DNA from: Dimorphilus gyrociliatus
Lineage: Eukaryota; Annelida; Polychaeta; Dinophilidae
Direction: 5' to 3'
Assembly: GCA_904063045.1 (NCBI GenBank)
Contig: CAJFCJ010000040.1
Coordinates: 9,306 to 73,305, forward strand
Length of the DNA stretch: 64,000 nucleotides
Part shown: positions 33,241 to 43,639 of the stretch, in pieces
Layout: each line of letters begins with the position of its first letter
Position numbering within the stretch: the first letter of the stretch is position 1
Notes under the pieces: model-generated
What the model saw: only the letters and a program-made list of their open reading frames with translations
The model's database searches: none
Told to the model about the DNA's origin: nothing
Made by a program: the position numbers and the translations under genes

Positions 33241-33834
33241 TTAAACCTTGAAAAGTGTTTTTAGTAGATGTTGAATATTTACATTTGGGTTAATTATCAG
33301 TTGATGAAGACCACATTTCTTGATCTGTTCTCTCTGTTTATCGTGTATGCTACAATATCTTGTATCTAATCCATCAAGTTTGGATAAATGCTTTCTGCAT
33401 CCTTCAAACAGTAACAAATGATTAATACTATAAAAGCTAGAAAATACACTACCTGGAGCACAAATTAAATTTGTTGTATCTGTCATTAAATCCATAGCAA
33501 GGCCTTTTACTTGACAGATGATGGGCTTTACTGTTGCCATGCAAACATTCATTTCTCTCAAAATTTTACAGGATTTTTCTATATTGAAAATGTGAGATTT
33601 ATCAGTCAATTTTAAAGCACAATTTCTATAACTTTCTGTGCACAAATCATTATTGTTATCATCATCAATGTCATCCTCAAAATCTAAATTAGTCAACACC
33701 TCTTTCGCTGACAAACCAAATAGCACAATTATGACTGAAAGTTTTGAATATTAAAAACAAATTTAATTAATTAGAGTTAAATGCAGTCAGTACTTTAACT
33801 TACTAATTACAAACAGGGTTTCGTATTTGTTCAT
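33241..33834 (-). CDS. Cysteine-rich secreted protein
   Basis: Two exons, 33834-33804 and 33734-33241, join in phase 1 (donor GTAAGT, acceptor TTTCAG) to give 174 residues. The signal peptide crosses the junction (MNKYETLFVI, IIVLFGLSAKE). The mature part begins with an acidic stretch (DFEDDIDDDNNND). It then holds nine cysteines in a spaced pattern (LCTESYRNCALKL, SCKILREMNVCM, IICQVKG, LICAPGS, EGCRKHL, YCSIHD, KKCGL), typical of a small disulphide-bonded extracellular domain. I do not recognise the family. The clean splice sites and signal peptide support a real gene. Confidence 0.75.
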
Positions 33835-34340
33835 TTTTTGCCTAAATAATTTTGTAAGTCTTTGACAAAACCGAATGAAAGTTTTCATTGATATTAACTT
33901 TGCCATTTTAAAATTAAAGGAAAATATCAATAATGCCGCCATTGCATCTGTCATAAAATGCTTGTTTTTTATGTTATCATTCTTTCTTTTTCAAAAATTT
34001 GATAGGATATCCGTTTTGATAAAACCGTTGCTATCAAATTTATATATATCTAATAGGAAGTAAAAAGAAAACAAGGATGATAATTTAAAATACTTCCTTT
34101 TATTAGCAATGTTCAGGGTTAGGACATGTAATTTTGGACATGTGCCACTGCAAAACAAGAATGAAAAGCATTAAATACTATCAACTATAAAGTTCACGAA
34201 ACACAACAAATTGGTATGAAGGACAGTATTACAACACAAAATAAAAAAAAAATCCATGATCTTTCGAGGTAAATGTAAGACAGAAGGAGAAGTGGATAGT
34301 GCTGTCAGACTACTGCAAAGAGTGAAATACTTATTGGTAA
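33835..34340. other. Intergenic, no feature seen
   Basis: The promoter of the Cys-rich gene should lie here. No motif is clear. Confidence 0.35.
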
Positions 34341-34355
34341 TGGATTGCTTAACAT

Positions 34356-34858
34356 TTGCTAACAAATCAAAAAACTTTTCTTTTCGATTTTTGTGATTTG
34401 AATGAAGATCAATGCGTTTATGTTGAAAATCTGCTAAAACACTACTCTATGATTGAGGAGATGCTTCTGGGATGGAATAGAAATATGGATTTATCATGTA
34501 TCTTCGATGGCCTTAGAAATTCATCTGAAAATTTGAAAATTATTGGTCTGAATAACTTTAACATAGATCAAAATACGGCTGAAATTATTGGAGTTGCATT
34601 AATGGATCTCTGGAAATTGGAAAAAGTATATCTGCAAAATAAAATTTGGCAGAGCATGGAAATTATTAGTAAAATTTTGAAAAAGTCTTCTAACAAACAA
34701 ACTCTGAAAATCACTGATCTAAAATATGTGAATTTAGATGAAAAAATGGTTTGCTGGAAATATAAATTAAAGAAAAGCTCTTTGTTTTGCAGACCTATTA
34801 AGGAAATGCTCAAAAATTGAAAAGATATCTCTAGAAGATAATCAAAATATGGATTAAC
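34356..34858 (+). pseudogene. Fragment of an LRR gene
   Basis: Plus-strand frame with ribonuclease-inhibitor-type LRRs related to the 14.1 kb array: DLNEDQCVYVENLLKHYSMI, ENLKIIGLNNFNIDQ, LDEKM, and, in a shifted frame after about 34785, DLLRKCSKIEKISLEDNQN. There is no N-terminus or plausible start, and it ends after about 2.5 units. It is probably a dead duplicate of an LRR gene. Confidence 0.55.
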
Positions 34859-34860
34859 CT

Positions 34861-36010
34861 CGTATCAAATGTATGGTTTGAAATTGTTAATTAACAAAAA
34901 TCAATAGGTTCTTTATTTTCAATTTTATCATTGGTCTTAATATCATTTTTTGACAATTTTCCTCTTTCCAATACAAATACTATAATTTTGATAAAGTAAC
35001 TATGTGAACCTAGTTTAATCCTTCTGTAACATCATATATATTTGAACCTGTATTTAGGCACGTTGGAGATGGATCATTTGTTTCTAAACAAATTGTTGAT
35101 ACTACACGTCAACAGACGCCATCTTTAAAATGATGTATTCTGAATTGTGTACCATTCAAAAATTCATAGTATAAGGCAATTCTTTGTTAATTTTTCACTA
35201 TCATTGCTATCTCCTGTGACTCAAAAAGCTGTAGCTCTTTGTAGTCACAGTGTAAAAAGTGTCGTGATCTACTTTTCAAAATTTGGTATATTTAGTTCAT
35301 GTAGGCCTAAGAGGGTTAGAAAGAAAAGCTTATTTGATGGTGAAAAGAATTGTTAATGTTTGACCTATCAAAATTTATGGTGTTCCAATTTTTATCCGGC
35401 TTACTTCATATGGCGGTATTGTACATAAACCCAATTCTATTGTTAATCATTTGTATGAAATGATATTGTGCTAATTGAATGACTCTATAAAATGAATACT
35501 TTGTGAAGTATAGGAACACAATATCAATAATTAGATACAAGTTAGTATTTATTCAATTCTGACAGAGGTATGTTAAAATCAAGAGTATGTTGCATTTTTT
35601 CTGTATGTTTAATATTAACTGCATTCGAAATATTATTTCTTCAAAATAAGAAATCTCAATTACTGAAAAAATATATTTATCAGTATAATGTTGATGATGA
35701 AAGGAAATTTTACTTAAATGAGGTATTTTAAAAATTAAATACAATAAAAAAATAATCAATAAGAAGCTGAAAAAAAAAATTGAAGAATAATAGTATTTTT
35801 CTGTCAATTATCAATTTCTGACCTGTTTCAGTGAAGACATATTGTCTAAATGATTAAGTGGACAGAATTCAAAAGAGAAATTTTTGTAGAAAAAAATTGA
35901 AATTATCCCTAGCTAAAACAGTGGTACCAAAAGTTTTTGAAAGAATCTTAATATTTAAACTAGTATAATAATATTTCAAATTTCCAGACATTTAAGTGAT
36001 AAATCTCGAA
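34861..36010. other. Intergenic, no gene seen
   Basis: AT-rich with short frames at 35.15 and 35.55 kb that carry no domain. Confidence 0.4.
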
Positions 36011-36014
36011 TCTT

Positions 36015-36200
36015 TTATCTAATCATCACTTTACAGTTGCAAAATTGTCTACTTCATATTTATGTTTAGAAACAGAATGTTACAAGGTTCAACACTTAAG
36101 AAGGCTAATTGAATTATAACTTGGCCAAAGCTTAACTGATAATTAAAGATGAACCTTAAGGATGACTAATCACCTCTATGTTTGGCCAAATGTCATTGTA
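36015..36200 (-). repeat. LTR-like repeat B, partial
   Basis: AATCATCACTTTACAGTTGC, ACAGAATGTTACAAGGTTC, ATTGAATTATAACTTGGCC and GATGACTAATC align with the U3-like part of the copies at 16.8 and 46.0 kb. Confidence 0.55.
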
Positions 36201-36249
36201 TTTTCTTGGGTAGGTTTTTTTAAATGGTACATGTATCAATTTTTGCATA

Positions 36250-36540
36250 AAGTAATTGTACTTTGTTGTATTGTAATTGTAGGAATTTCTGCTTCTTCAG
36301 AACAGTATTCGTCCTTTCCAATCATTTATCAACTCACCAAAGTACTCACACCACTAGTATCTTCCAAGTTTGTCCACAAATAGTCTTAATAAATGTACTT
36401 TCAGTAGAAATTAATCAACAAAATGCCAGCATTTCATTTAAAGAATTGAACTAACAAGCTGGGGAAATACATTTCCCAGATTTGGGTTCAATTGGTCAAA
36501 TATAATGTTCAGATTAGGCCCATGTGGCCAACATGTGCCA
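36250..36540 (-). repeat. LTR-like repeat A, solo copy inverted
   Basis: TGTACTTTGTTGTATTGTAA at 36249 and GGCCAACATGTGCCA at 36528 are the reverse-complemented ends of the family (TGGCACATGTTGGCC ... TTACAATACAACAAAGTACA). It is therefore a nearly end-to-end LTR-like unit of about 290 bp, immediately followed by the MITE at 36564. Confidence 0.55.
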
Positions 36541-36563
36541 GTGCAAACTAAAGCTATTTCCTA

Positions 36564-36770
36564 TGGGGCTGACAGAAAACGTCCCCAAGTGAGATTTTTG
36601 AAAGCAACATTTCGGATTGAAAAATGGTTAGGGTGAGTGAAGTAGCCATTGATTTGTAGTTAGGGGGTTCCTTCTAAGGGTCAGGGGTAATCAAAAAGGT
36701 TAGGGAGTGACAAGGGCTAGGTTAGGGTTAGGGTTAAATCATGCATTTGGGGACATTTTCTGTCATAACC
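36564..36770 (+). mobile_element. Well-preserved 207-bp telomere-motif MITE
   Basis: Ends GACAGAAAACGTCCCCAAGT and TTTGGGGACATTTTCTGTC. Core GAAAAATGGTTAGGGTGAGT, TTGATTTGTAGTTAGGGGGT, AATCAAAAAGGTTAGGGAGT, AGGTTAGGGTTAGGGTTAAA. ATTTCCTA flanks both sides (36556-36563 and 36771-36778). The length is identical to the copy at 22548. Confidence 0.82.
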
Positions 36771-36779
36771 ATTTCCTAC

Positions 36780-37690
36780 ATAATAGAGTTCCTTCTAAAG
36801 TACTATAAGTGAACTCTATGAAATAGAAGTATATCTATAGTTGCCCCATTGTAATTCCTATAAAATATAAATCTTTCTAATATCTAAAGCTAAATCTTTA
36901 AATGTGCCTATTAATAGGATTTGGAGTCCTGATATTCTTTTTTCTTATAAATTACTTTTGATAGGGCACGTAAATAAGTTAATCTTGCAGATGCTCTTGC
37001 AATTGTTGAACATGATGGAACCATCTTTTACATTCCCCCAAAGCTAATAACAGTAAGTTCTATAGTTGTATATTTTAATATAATCTATATTCTATCTACT
37101 TTTCTTTCCACTCAATTAATGAACTAAGGTAAGATTTTGGGTATCTTCAATACAAGTATTGAAAAATTAACAAAAGAAATCATTAATAATATTTCATTCG
37201 ATTATTATTCTTACAAAGAGATAAATTGCGAAATGATGTCATAACCAATCAATTACCATTAAGTTGTTACTCAATTGTTACTCAAATCGATTTCTTCCAA
37301 TGTTTCACATATTTCAAAACAATAACATAAACATTAAATATGAGTTAAGACATTATCTATACATCTATCAAACTCGAATAATGAAGTTATGAATTGTGTC
37401 GCCACCTCTAGCAGAAACAATAATCTTATACATGACAAACTATCAGCAAAACAAAAAGTTTGATTGTTATAGAAATATTTCATGAAATTAGAATCAGGGA
37501 ATGAGATTAACAGCTATCAAGCTTCACAATACAATTTATATTACTTTTTCAAACATATTTTCAATGAAGTTTTTATATTCATACAATGTTTCAGTATCGA
37601 CATTTTCCCCATCCAATTTGTCTACAACTTTCATCAGTGGAGTATCCAAAAGTTATTCCATATAGAAGTCTTTTTTAACAGTTGTAGTCT
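36780..37690. other. Intergenic, no gene seen
   Basis: AT-rich sequence. It may include decayed retroelement sequence next to the pol relic that follows. Confidence 0.35.
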
Positions 37691-37699
37691 TTAGTTTCA

Positions 37700-38960
37700 T
37701 AACTTACAATTGAATTTGAATTGTTTCTAAATCATACTCATCATATAAATTATCATCCAAACAATCATCTAATTCTTCCAGATCCTCTGTATCAATATAA
37801 AAGCATTTAAGCATGTCTTTTCTTTCTGCTAACTGAGAAACTGTATTGCATTATGTTTTACTTGATTCAATCTGTCTTTTAGTAAATTGCAAATATCAAT
37901 TACTTTATCAGTTTCTCCAATTCTTGATACCCAGTCTGCTCTGTTAGTTCTTCCTGGTATATCAAAATCCATATCCATAACTACCATAACCCCTTTGATA
38001 GCACTTGAATTTAGTTTGTTTTGTACAAAGTTTGTACCAAATTTTGTTAATCAGTATAAAGAAAAAATTTCTTATACTGCAATTAATTGGAGAATTTTTG
38101 TAATGCCCAATACACAGTGAAAGCTTCTTTTTAATAAGCTGCATATCTTAGTTGTATATCGATTAGAAGCTTGGAAGCAAAAGAAATTGGTTTTCTTGTT
38201 TTCTTTCCATCTTCTTTCCATTGTTGTTCCAGAACTGCACCAACTGCATAATTGGAAGCATCTGTTGTTAAATAAAATGGTTTGGTAAAATCAGGTAGTT
38301 CAAGTATGGGTGGCTCTGTCATTGATTTCTTTAGTATCTGATAAGCCTCCTCTGCTTCCTTAGTCCATTTCAATATTTCAGTTTTTTGGTGTAATTTTGA
38401 TAGCTCTCTCAAGGGTTTTGTAATTTTTGCAGAGTCCTTGATGAATCTTCTGTAATAACCACAAAATGCTACAAAACTTAATAAAGTATTTGCAAACATA
38501 GGAAATTCAGCATCTTTTATTTTCTGAATCTTTTCTGAATCAGTTTCAATACCATTTTGTGTAATTTTATGACCACGAAATTGTACTGATTCCTGTAGGA
38601 AAGCACACTTGCTTGGTTTGATTCTGAAATCATTTTTTTTAATTTTTTCCATTAACTTTTGTAAAGCTATGTAGTGTTCTTCTAATGTTTCAGTAAACAC
38701 AATAATGTCATCCATATAATTAATACCAAAAATTTTCCAAACCTTTAATTACAAAATTTGCCATAATATAACTAAAGTGTGAAGGTGCATTTGCCATACC
38801 AAAAGACAACATTTTAAGACAAAGAAATGTTCTAAATATGGTCATGTTTTTATTGTTTTCCTCTTTTAAATAATAGTTGAATTTCTCAGGTTGGAGAGTT
38901 GCATAAGATGTAACAATTTTAGTAGGACAAGTCCAACAATCAAGAAAACATGTAGATTGT
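37700..38960 (-). pseudogene. Ty3/gypsy reverse transcriptase-RNase H relic
   Basis: The minus strand encodes, in order, the fingers/palm segment FLCLKMLSFGMANAPSHFSY, the catalytic YMDDIIVFTETLEEHY (YxDD box), FRIKPSKCAFLQESVQFRGH, and the RNase H start FYLTTDASNYAVGAVLEQQW with EAFTVYWALQKFS, then YTDQQNLVQTLYKTN and FDIPGRTNRADWVSRIG. This is Ty3/gypsy order. Frameshifts near 38725 and 38130-38040 and missing protease, integrase and LTRs in register show that it is inactive. Confidence 0.75.
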
Positions 38961-39514
38961 ATATTTGACCATTTTTATATTCTACATTAACAATGAATGT
39001 GTACAAATTATATTTCAAAGATTCTTAATAATTGTTTTTCTTGAAGCTATTGCAAATATTGAATTAAAAATTGAATGAAATTTTAATACTCAATTGACAA
39101 ATCAAAAATTCAGATACACATAAATTCTATACACGAGATATTTCTTTTTTTTTCAACAAGCATTCAGAATTGATAATGATCATTCAATACAATATTAGAA
39201 GAAAATTGTGAAAATTGCAAATGTTGAGAAATACCTTATTGTGTTTTATTTAAAAATGGAGATGATAATGGATTATATCATCTATATAATTTATTTATTG
39301 AACAAGAAATGTATATTCTTCCAAAATCTCAAATGATTAGTTTAGAGAAAATTTCTGGCTTAAAATTGAATCTAAAAAAGTTAGCTCAAGGCAAGAAGCT
39401 ATTTTACAATTGAAAGAAACAGCTGAAAATATATTTGACTATCTTCTAAAAATGAAAAGAGAAGATAACCCATGCTAAGTTCTTATTCGAAATATTCTCT
39501 ATTCTACAAAAATT

Positions 39515-39620
39515 GTGGATAGAGTTTGCTGCATTTGCCAATTTGAATTATCAAAAAGGATTAGTCTTCAAACCACTTGTTCTCAATATTATCATATCAA
39601 TTTCTGCAAGAACTTGATTA
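39515..39620 (+). other. RING/PHD-like cysteine-histidine fragment
   Basis: The plus-strand frame reads VCCICQFELSKRISLQTTC followed by SQYYHINFC, with the C-x-C ... C-x4-H-x2-C spacing seen in RING-type fingers. Upstream at 39.3-39.5 kb, polar broken frames (EAILQLKETAENIFDYLLKM) could be a decayed exon. No gene can be built, and this may be chance. Confidence 0.25.
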
Positions 39621-39689
39621 TGAGTGGGAGTACAGCTAGTTTATTTCTAACACAAACTTTTTATTTCAGAAACTGGACAATTAGTATGG

Positions 39690-39760
39690 TATTATTTAAA
39701 AGCTTAAGGGCTTGATTAGGGTTAGGGTTAGGGTCAAAAATGTAAATTCAACAACATTTT
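39690..39760 (+). mobile_element. Telomere-motif MITE remnant
   Basis: AAGGGCTTGATTAGGGTTAG followed by GGTTAGGGTCAAAAATG, the core block of the family, without intact ends. Confidence 0.45.
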
Positions 39761-39844
39761 AGCTAATTGGTTACAAATCCCAGAATATCATTCACCAAAA
39801 AAATAATACTTTTGGTTCACTACTCATAACTATTACAATAGGAA

Positions 39845-39960
39845 ATTGAAAGGTTCTATTTGTGTGAGTACTTTGGTGAGTTGATAAATGATTGGAAAGG
39901 ATGAATACTGTTCAGAAGAAGCAGAAATTCCTACAATTACAATACAACAAAGTACACACC
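39845..39960 (+). repeat. LTR-like repeat A, 3' fragment
   Basis: TTGAAAGGTTCTATTTGTGT, AAATGATTGGAAAGGATGAA and TTACAATACAACAAAGTACA, as in the copies at 18.9 and 24.9 kb. Confidence 0.55.
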
Positions 39961-40369
39961 TCTTACTGGTTTCTATAGCAAATCTTTATATATAGAGTTT
40001 TAATGTAAGAGAAAACAGGAAATAAACAGAAAGTTGAAATATTTGTAATGAACAAATAAACATAGATTAATCAAAGAGTTATAGCAGATGAGCCTAAATT
40101 AGGGTCAGTAGAAGTTTTATTAGGCAGCTCAATATATAAACCAGCTTACCAAGTTGATACAATTGGAACTTGTATCTTACCAGAAGTTGGATTGCAATTT
40201 TCCAGTATAAGTTTCAGGCCTGTTCCTCTACCTACACAGTCAAATATTGGTTTTAAAAAGTTTTTGTATATGCCTATTAGGAGTGTAAAACCTTTTACAA
40301 TAATGATTGAAAAGAAAATGTAGTTATATCATATTATATCATGAAAAATTATTTATAAATATTTCTTTG

Positions 40370-40604
40370 AGTACTTTGGTGAATTGGTAAATGATTGGGA
40401 AGGATGAAAATTGTTGTGACAAACTAATTAACTGTTAAAGAACTTAACTGCCAAACTGGGAAAATGTATTTCCTTTTATACATTTACCAAAGCTTGGGTT
40501 CAATTGGTCAAAAGATTACGAAGTTGAAATGTAACAGTCTCACAATGCACATACAACAAAGTCATGAAAAACTATTGCATCACAGCTGGCTAACATGTGG
40601 CACT
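40370..40604 (-). repeat. LTR-like repeat A, inverted, at the end of a retroelement ORF
   Basis: Read on the minus strand: GCCACATGTTAGCCAGCTGT, TTTGACCAATTGAACCCAAG, a TATA-like TGTATAAAAGGAA and GGCAGTTAAGTTC. This corresponds to the U3-R part at 18643-18830. A plus-oriented fragment (TTGGTAAATGATTGGGAAGG) is joined at 40380, so the copy is rearranged. Confidence 0.55.
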
Positions 40605-41095
40605 TCAAAAACAAGCCTGCCTCTTCTGCATCTGTTTTTGAATAAGATGTAACAAGTTTATCTTATTAGTATAGTTTAACTCTTTGAGATCAGTTCTTAA
40701 TAAATCAAATTCTTTATATGGAACTAATACTCTTGTTCCTGGTCCACCAAATTCTCTTATGTATCTGTCTTGATATGGGAGGTCCATTATTGCATAGTTT
40801 GGATATAATAAATATCTTCTTAGCTTGATGCATTCTACATTTTTATCCACAGCTTTCCAATGTGATGTATGACTTTGTGTATTATTGCAAACAGTTAAGA
40901 GGCATAATCCACTCCAATTTCTTGTATTCATCCTGTTCATCTCTTGTCCAATGTGTTCATTTCTTATTTGTAGCCAGTCAGCAATTGTGTTAATTGTAGG
41001 CTTCTTTGCTAAGTCTTTATTTTCTCTGATAAAACCATCATCTATTAATTTCATTTTCCATTCTTCACATTGTTTTTGCTTATCTGGTGGTACTT
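40605..41095 (-). CDS. Unassigned ORF at the 3' end of a retroelement
   Basis: About 160 residues open on the minus strand, from PPDKQKQCEEWKMKLIDDGF through NTIADWLQIRNEHIGQE and FGGPGTRVLVPYKEFDLLR to IQKQMQKRQACF, ending exactly at the LTR-like repeat. The last part is repeated next to the LTR at 18.6 kb, so it belongs to the retroelement rather than the host. I do not recognise the domain. The position just before an LTR would fit the end of a polyprotein or an extra ORF. An RNase H remnant lies upstream (41.2 kb). Confidence 0.4.
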
Positions 41096-41169
41096 TGTGA
41101 GCTTTCTTATTTTCATTGATTTACTTCAGTTCTTCCCTATTCTTCTCTACATTTTAAATGTTATGTTTT

Positions 41170-41300
41170 CTTATTCTTTAATGTGAAAACTTCTGTATTG
41201 CCCAATAAACAGCAAAATTTTCTTTTTGATATGCTCTTCTCTTGGTTTTCTTTCCATCAGCTCCAACAGTTTCTTGCTCTAAGATCATTTATGAGTCAAC
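41170..41300 (-). pseudogene. Second Ty3/gypsy RNase H remnant
   Basis: The minus strand reads approximately QETVGADGKKTKRRAYQKEN then FAVYWAIQKF. This parallels QQWKEDGKKTRKPISFASK and EAFTVYWALQKF of the relic at 38.1 kb. Only this short region survives. Confidence 0.55.
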
Positions 41301-41339
41301 AACTGAAATTATCAAAAATTTCAAAGTGCTCCAATTATC

Positions 41340-41745
41340 TTGAAATTTGGTTCAGGGTTAGTTTGGGTTAGGGTTATGGGTTAGGCCACTCACAGAACTG
41401 TTTCTAATGGTTTGATTTCCAACTTGGTGTTTCTGTTCTTGTGTTAGTAAGATGCTGGTTCCTGACAAACACTAATTTGGGTACTGGTTAGAGGGCCATA
41501 ATCTGTATTTTATAAACATGGGATTAAAATGTACATTATTATAGTGGATCTAATAGTAAACTTGCATTAAAAATGCAATTTGTTGTATCAGGATTGTAGG
41601 AATTTCATAGGACAAGTGAAGTAGACTTTGATTTGTAGTTAGGGGGGTTCCATCTAAGGGTCAGGGTAATCAAAAATGTTCAGGAGTGACAAGGACTTAG
41701 TTAGGGTTAGGGTTAGACTATGCATTTAGGGATGTTTTATGTTGT
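41340..41745 (+). mobile_element. Degenerate telomere-motif MITE pieces
   Basis: GGTTAGTTTGGGTTAGGGTT lies at 41356. A longer piece at about 41610-41745 has AAGTAGACTTTGATTTGTAG, TTAGGGGGGTTCCATCTAAG, TTAGTTAGGGTTAGGGTTAG and TTTAGGGATGTTTTATGTTG. The second piece is the right two thirds of the 207-bp element with a decayed end. Confidence 0.5.
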
Positions 41746-42021
41746 ATCCACTTACATAATGTTATCATTCTTTTAAATATATGAATTATTAAGAATACAT
41801 TATTGTTTTTTGTAAGATTATTTCATGTCCAATTCAAAAAGTTAGTCTGTATTTATGCCTTCATACATTCCATAAAATATATTGTTTACATTATAGATTG
41901 TTTTTCATTAGGCAAATGTCATATACAAAATTTAGGAAACAGTATTACTTAACTCAATAGTTTGGTTTACCTTCTGTAAATCATAAAATATAAATTGTAA
42001 ATATTATATTTAATTTGAATG

Positions 42022-43630
42022 TTAATCAATTCTTTTGAAAAGATAGTCAGTTGTTTTCAAAGGTTTCAAAATGTCATTTACATCAAGCAACCAACAAGAC
42101 TTTTTATTTCTTTGTACAACACTTCCTCTCAAAAATTTGTTGTCAACTTGAATAGAAACCATTTCACTGTTTAAACTATCTTCTCCAATTTGAACTGCTG
42201 TGAAGAATTTAAATTTTTTCTGGCCAATATCTCCAATTAGTCCACTCATTTCATTGTAATCTTCAGGCATAAGCCTAAAGCCTACATCCAGGTGCATTTC
42301 CCCTAAAAAATGCTTAGATTTCTCAACAGCAATTGCATTTAATGACTTTAATTCAGTGAAAATAATCTTTTTCCCATTTACAATTTCACATTTCAATTGA
42401 TTAGTTTGCAAAATCATTTGCTTTGAGTTTTCATTCCATTGAATGGTATCTTTTTGGCCAAGATGAATATCCTTTAATGATACTGTGATGTTGGCAGATG
42501 GAGATTGAATGACAATTTTATGCATATAGTAATCATCTTTCAGTTGGCCAAAAATCTTTATTCTACTGTGAGAAAATCCAGCAATATATATATAATCTCC
42601 CATTTTCCCAGTTACATCATAACATATTTGTTTAGTAGACATAGTTGATTTGTCAACAACATTTTGTGCAAAGTGTGGATCTCCAGTTGCAGATGCCCAT
42701 GGTGAAGGAGCATTGGGTGAAAAGTAAACTGGAATTTCATTTTGGAATGTTTTTCCATTTGATATGCAACTTGCAGCTATGAAAAAGGACTCTTGGGAAC
42801 CAGTTTTAGTAACTGTAATATCCAATGAATCTTGCCCAATTGAAAGTGGTCCAACATTATCTACTGTAGCTATAGAAGTGTCTGGTCGAGTTATGCTAAA
42901 GTAGACAAAAGTAGACATATAATTGATGTTGCAAAATTTGACTGTCATTGTACTAATTACCTGCATGAGCCACCACCACTACCACCTTGAATTTTGGCTC
43001 TAAATGGTGAAGTTTGCTCAGTTGACATCTCAATTTCAATACCATAGCCCATAGGTAGATTACCACTACCATATTCTAATGAAACATCAAAAACATCACA
43101 AATAATTAAAAAAATTTTGAAAACGAATATTGATAATACATACGTTCACGTGAATAAACATATCCTCTAACTTCAAATTCAAGTGTAGTCCCTCCACTGG
43201 TACATGAATAAGTGTAGGTCAGTACATAATTCTCAGTTGTTCCTGAAAACAAACTGCCTTGGAAATTTTCATATACAAGTGCAGAATTTACTGATTTTGA
43301 GGATTGTAGTAAAATGGTTCCATCTGGTTTTGTAAGTGTATAGCTGTAAAACAAATTAAATTGATAGATTCCTGATTTGAATGTTAATGTAAAAGATACC
43401 TGCAAGTAGGAGTTCCAGTGATTTGTCGGAAATAAAGGTTGTAAGTACTACTATCTTCCAAAATTTGAGCTGGAGATTCAACTTTCAGACTAAAACTGTC
43501 TGAATGAACTGTAATTACTGTAAATAAATAAAAATATATTAATTTGCTTTGATATTAAAAATAATCTAAAAATCATACAACCAAAACTCAGAAAAAGAAG
43601 AGCAAAGTTATGTATTGTAAACGCCTTCAT
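42022..43630 (-). CDS. Secreted protein with ITIH C-terminal-like domain
   Basis: Five exons with matching phases: 43630-43582, 43517-43400, 43343-43144, 43075-42961 and 42895-42022, about 451 residues. The signal peptide spans the first junction (MKAFTIHNFALLFLSF, VITVHS). Two or three beta-rich repeats with paired cysteines follow (YSYTLTKPDGTILLQSS, CTSGGTTLEFEVRGYVYS; ITRPDTSIATVDNVGPLS) and a GGSGGGSC linker. The C-terminal 210 residues contain SATGDPHFAQNVV, ICYDVTGKMGDYIYIAGF, SRIKIFGQLKDD, GLIGDIGQKKFKF and SCWLLDVNDILKPL, the pattern of the C-terminal domain of inter-alpha-trypsin inhibitor heavy chains. The VIT and VWA domains of that family are absent. A damaged relative lies at 12.3-13.7 kb. 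Confidence 0.78.
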
Positions 43631-43639
43631 GATTTTTGG

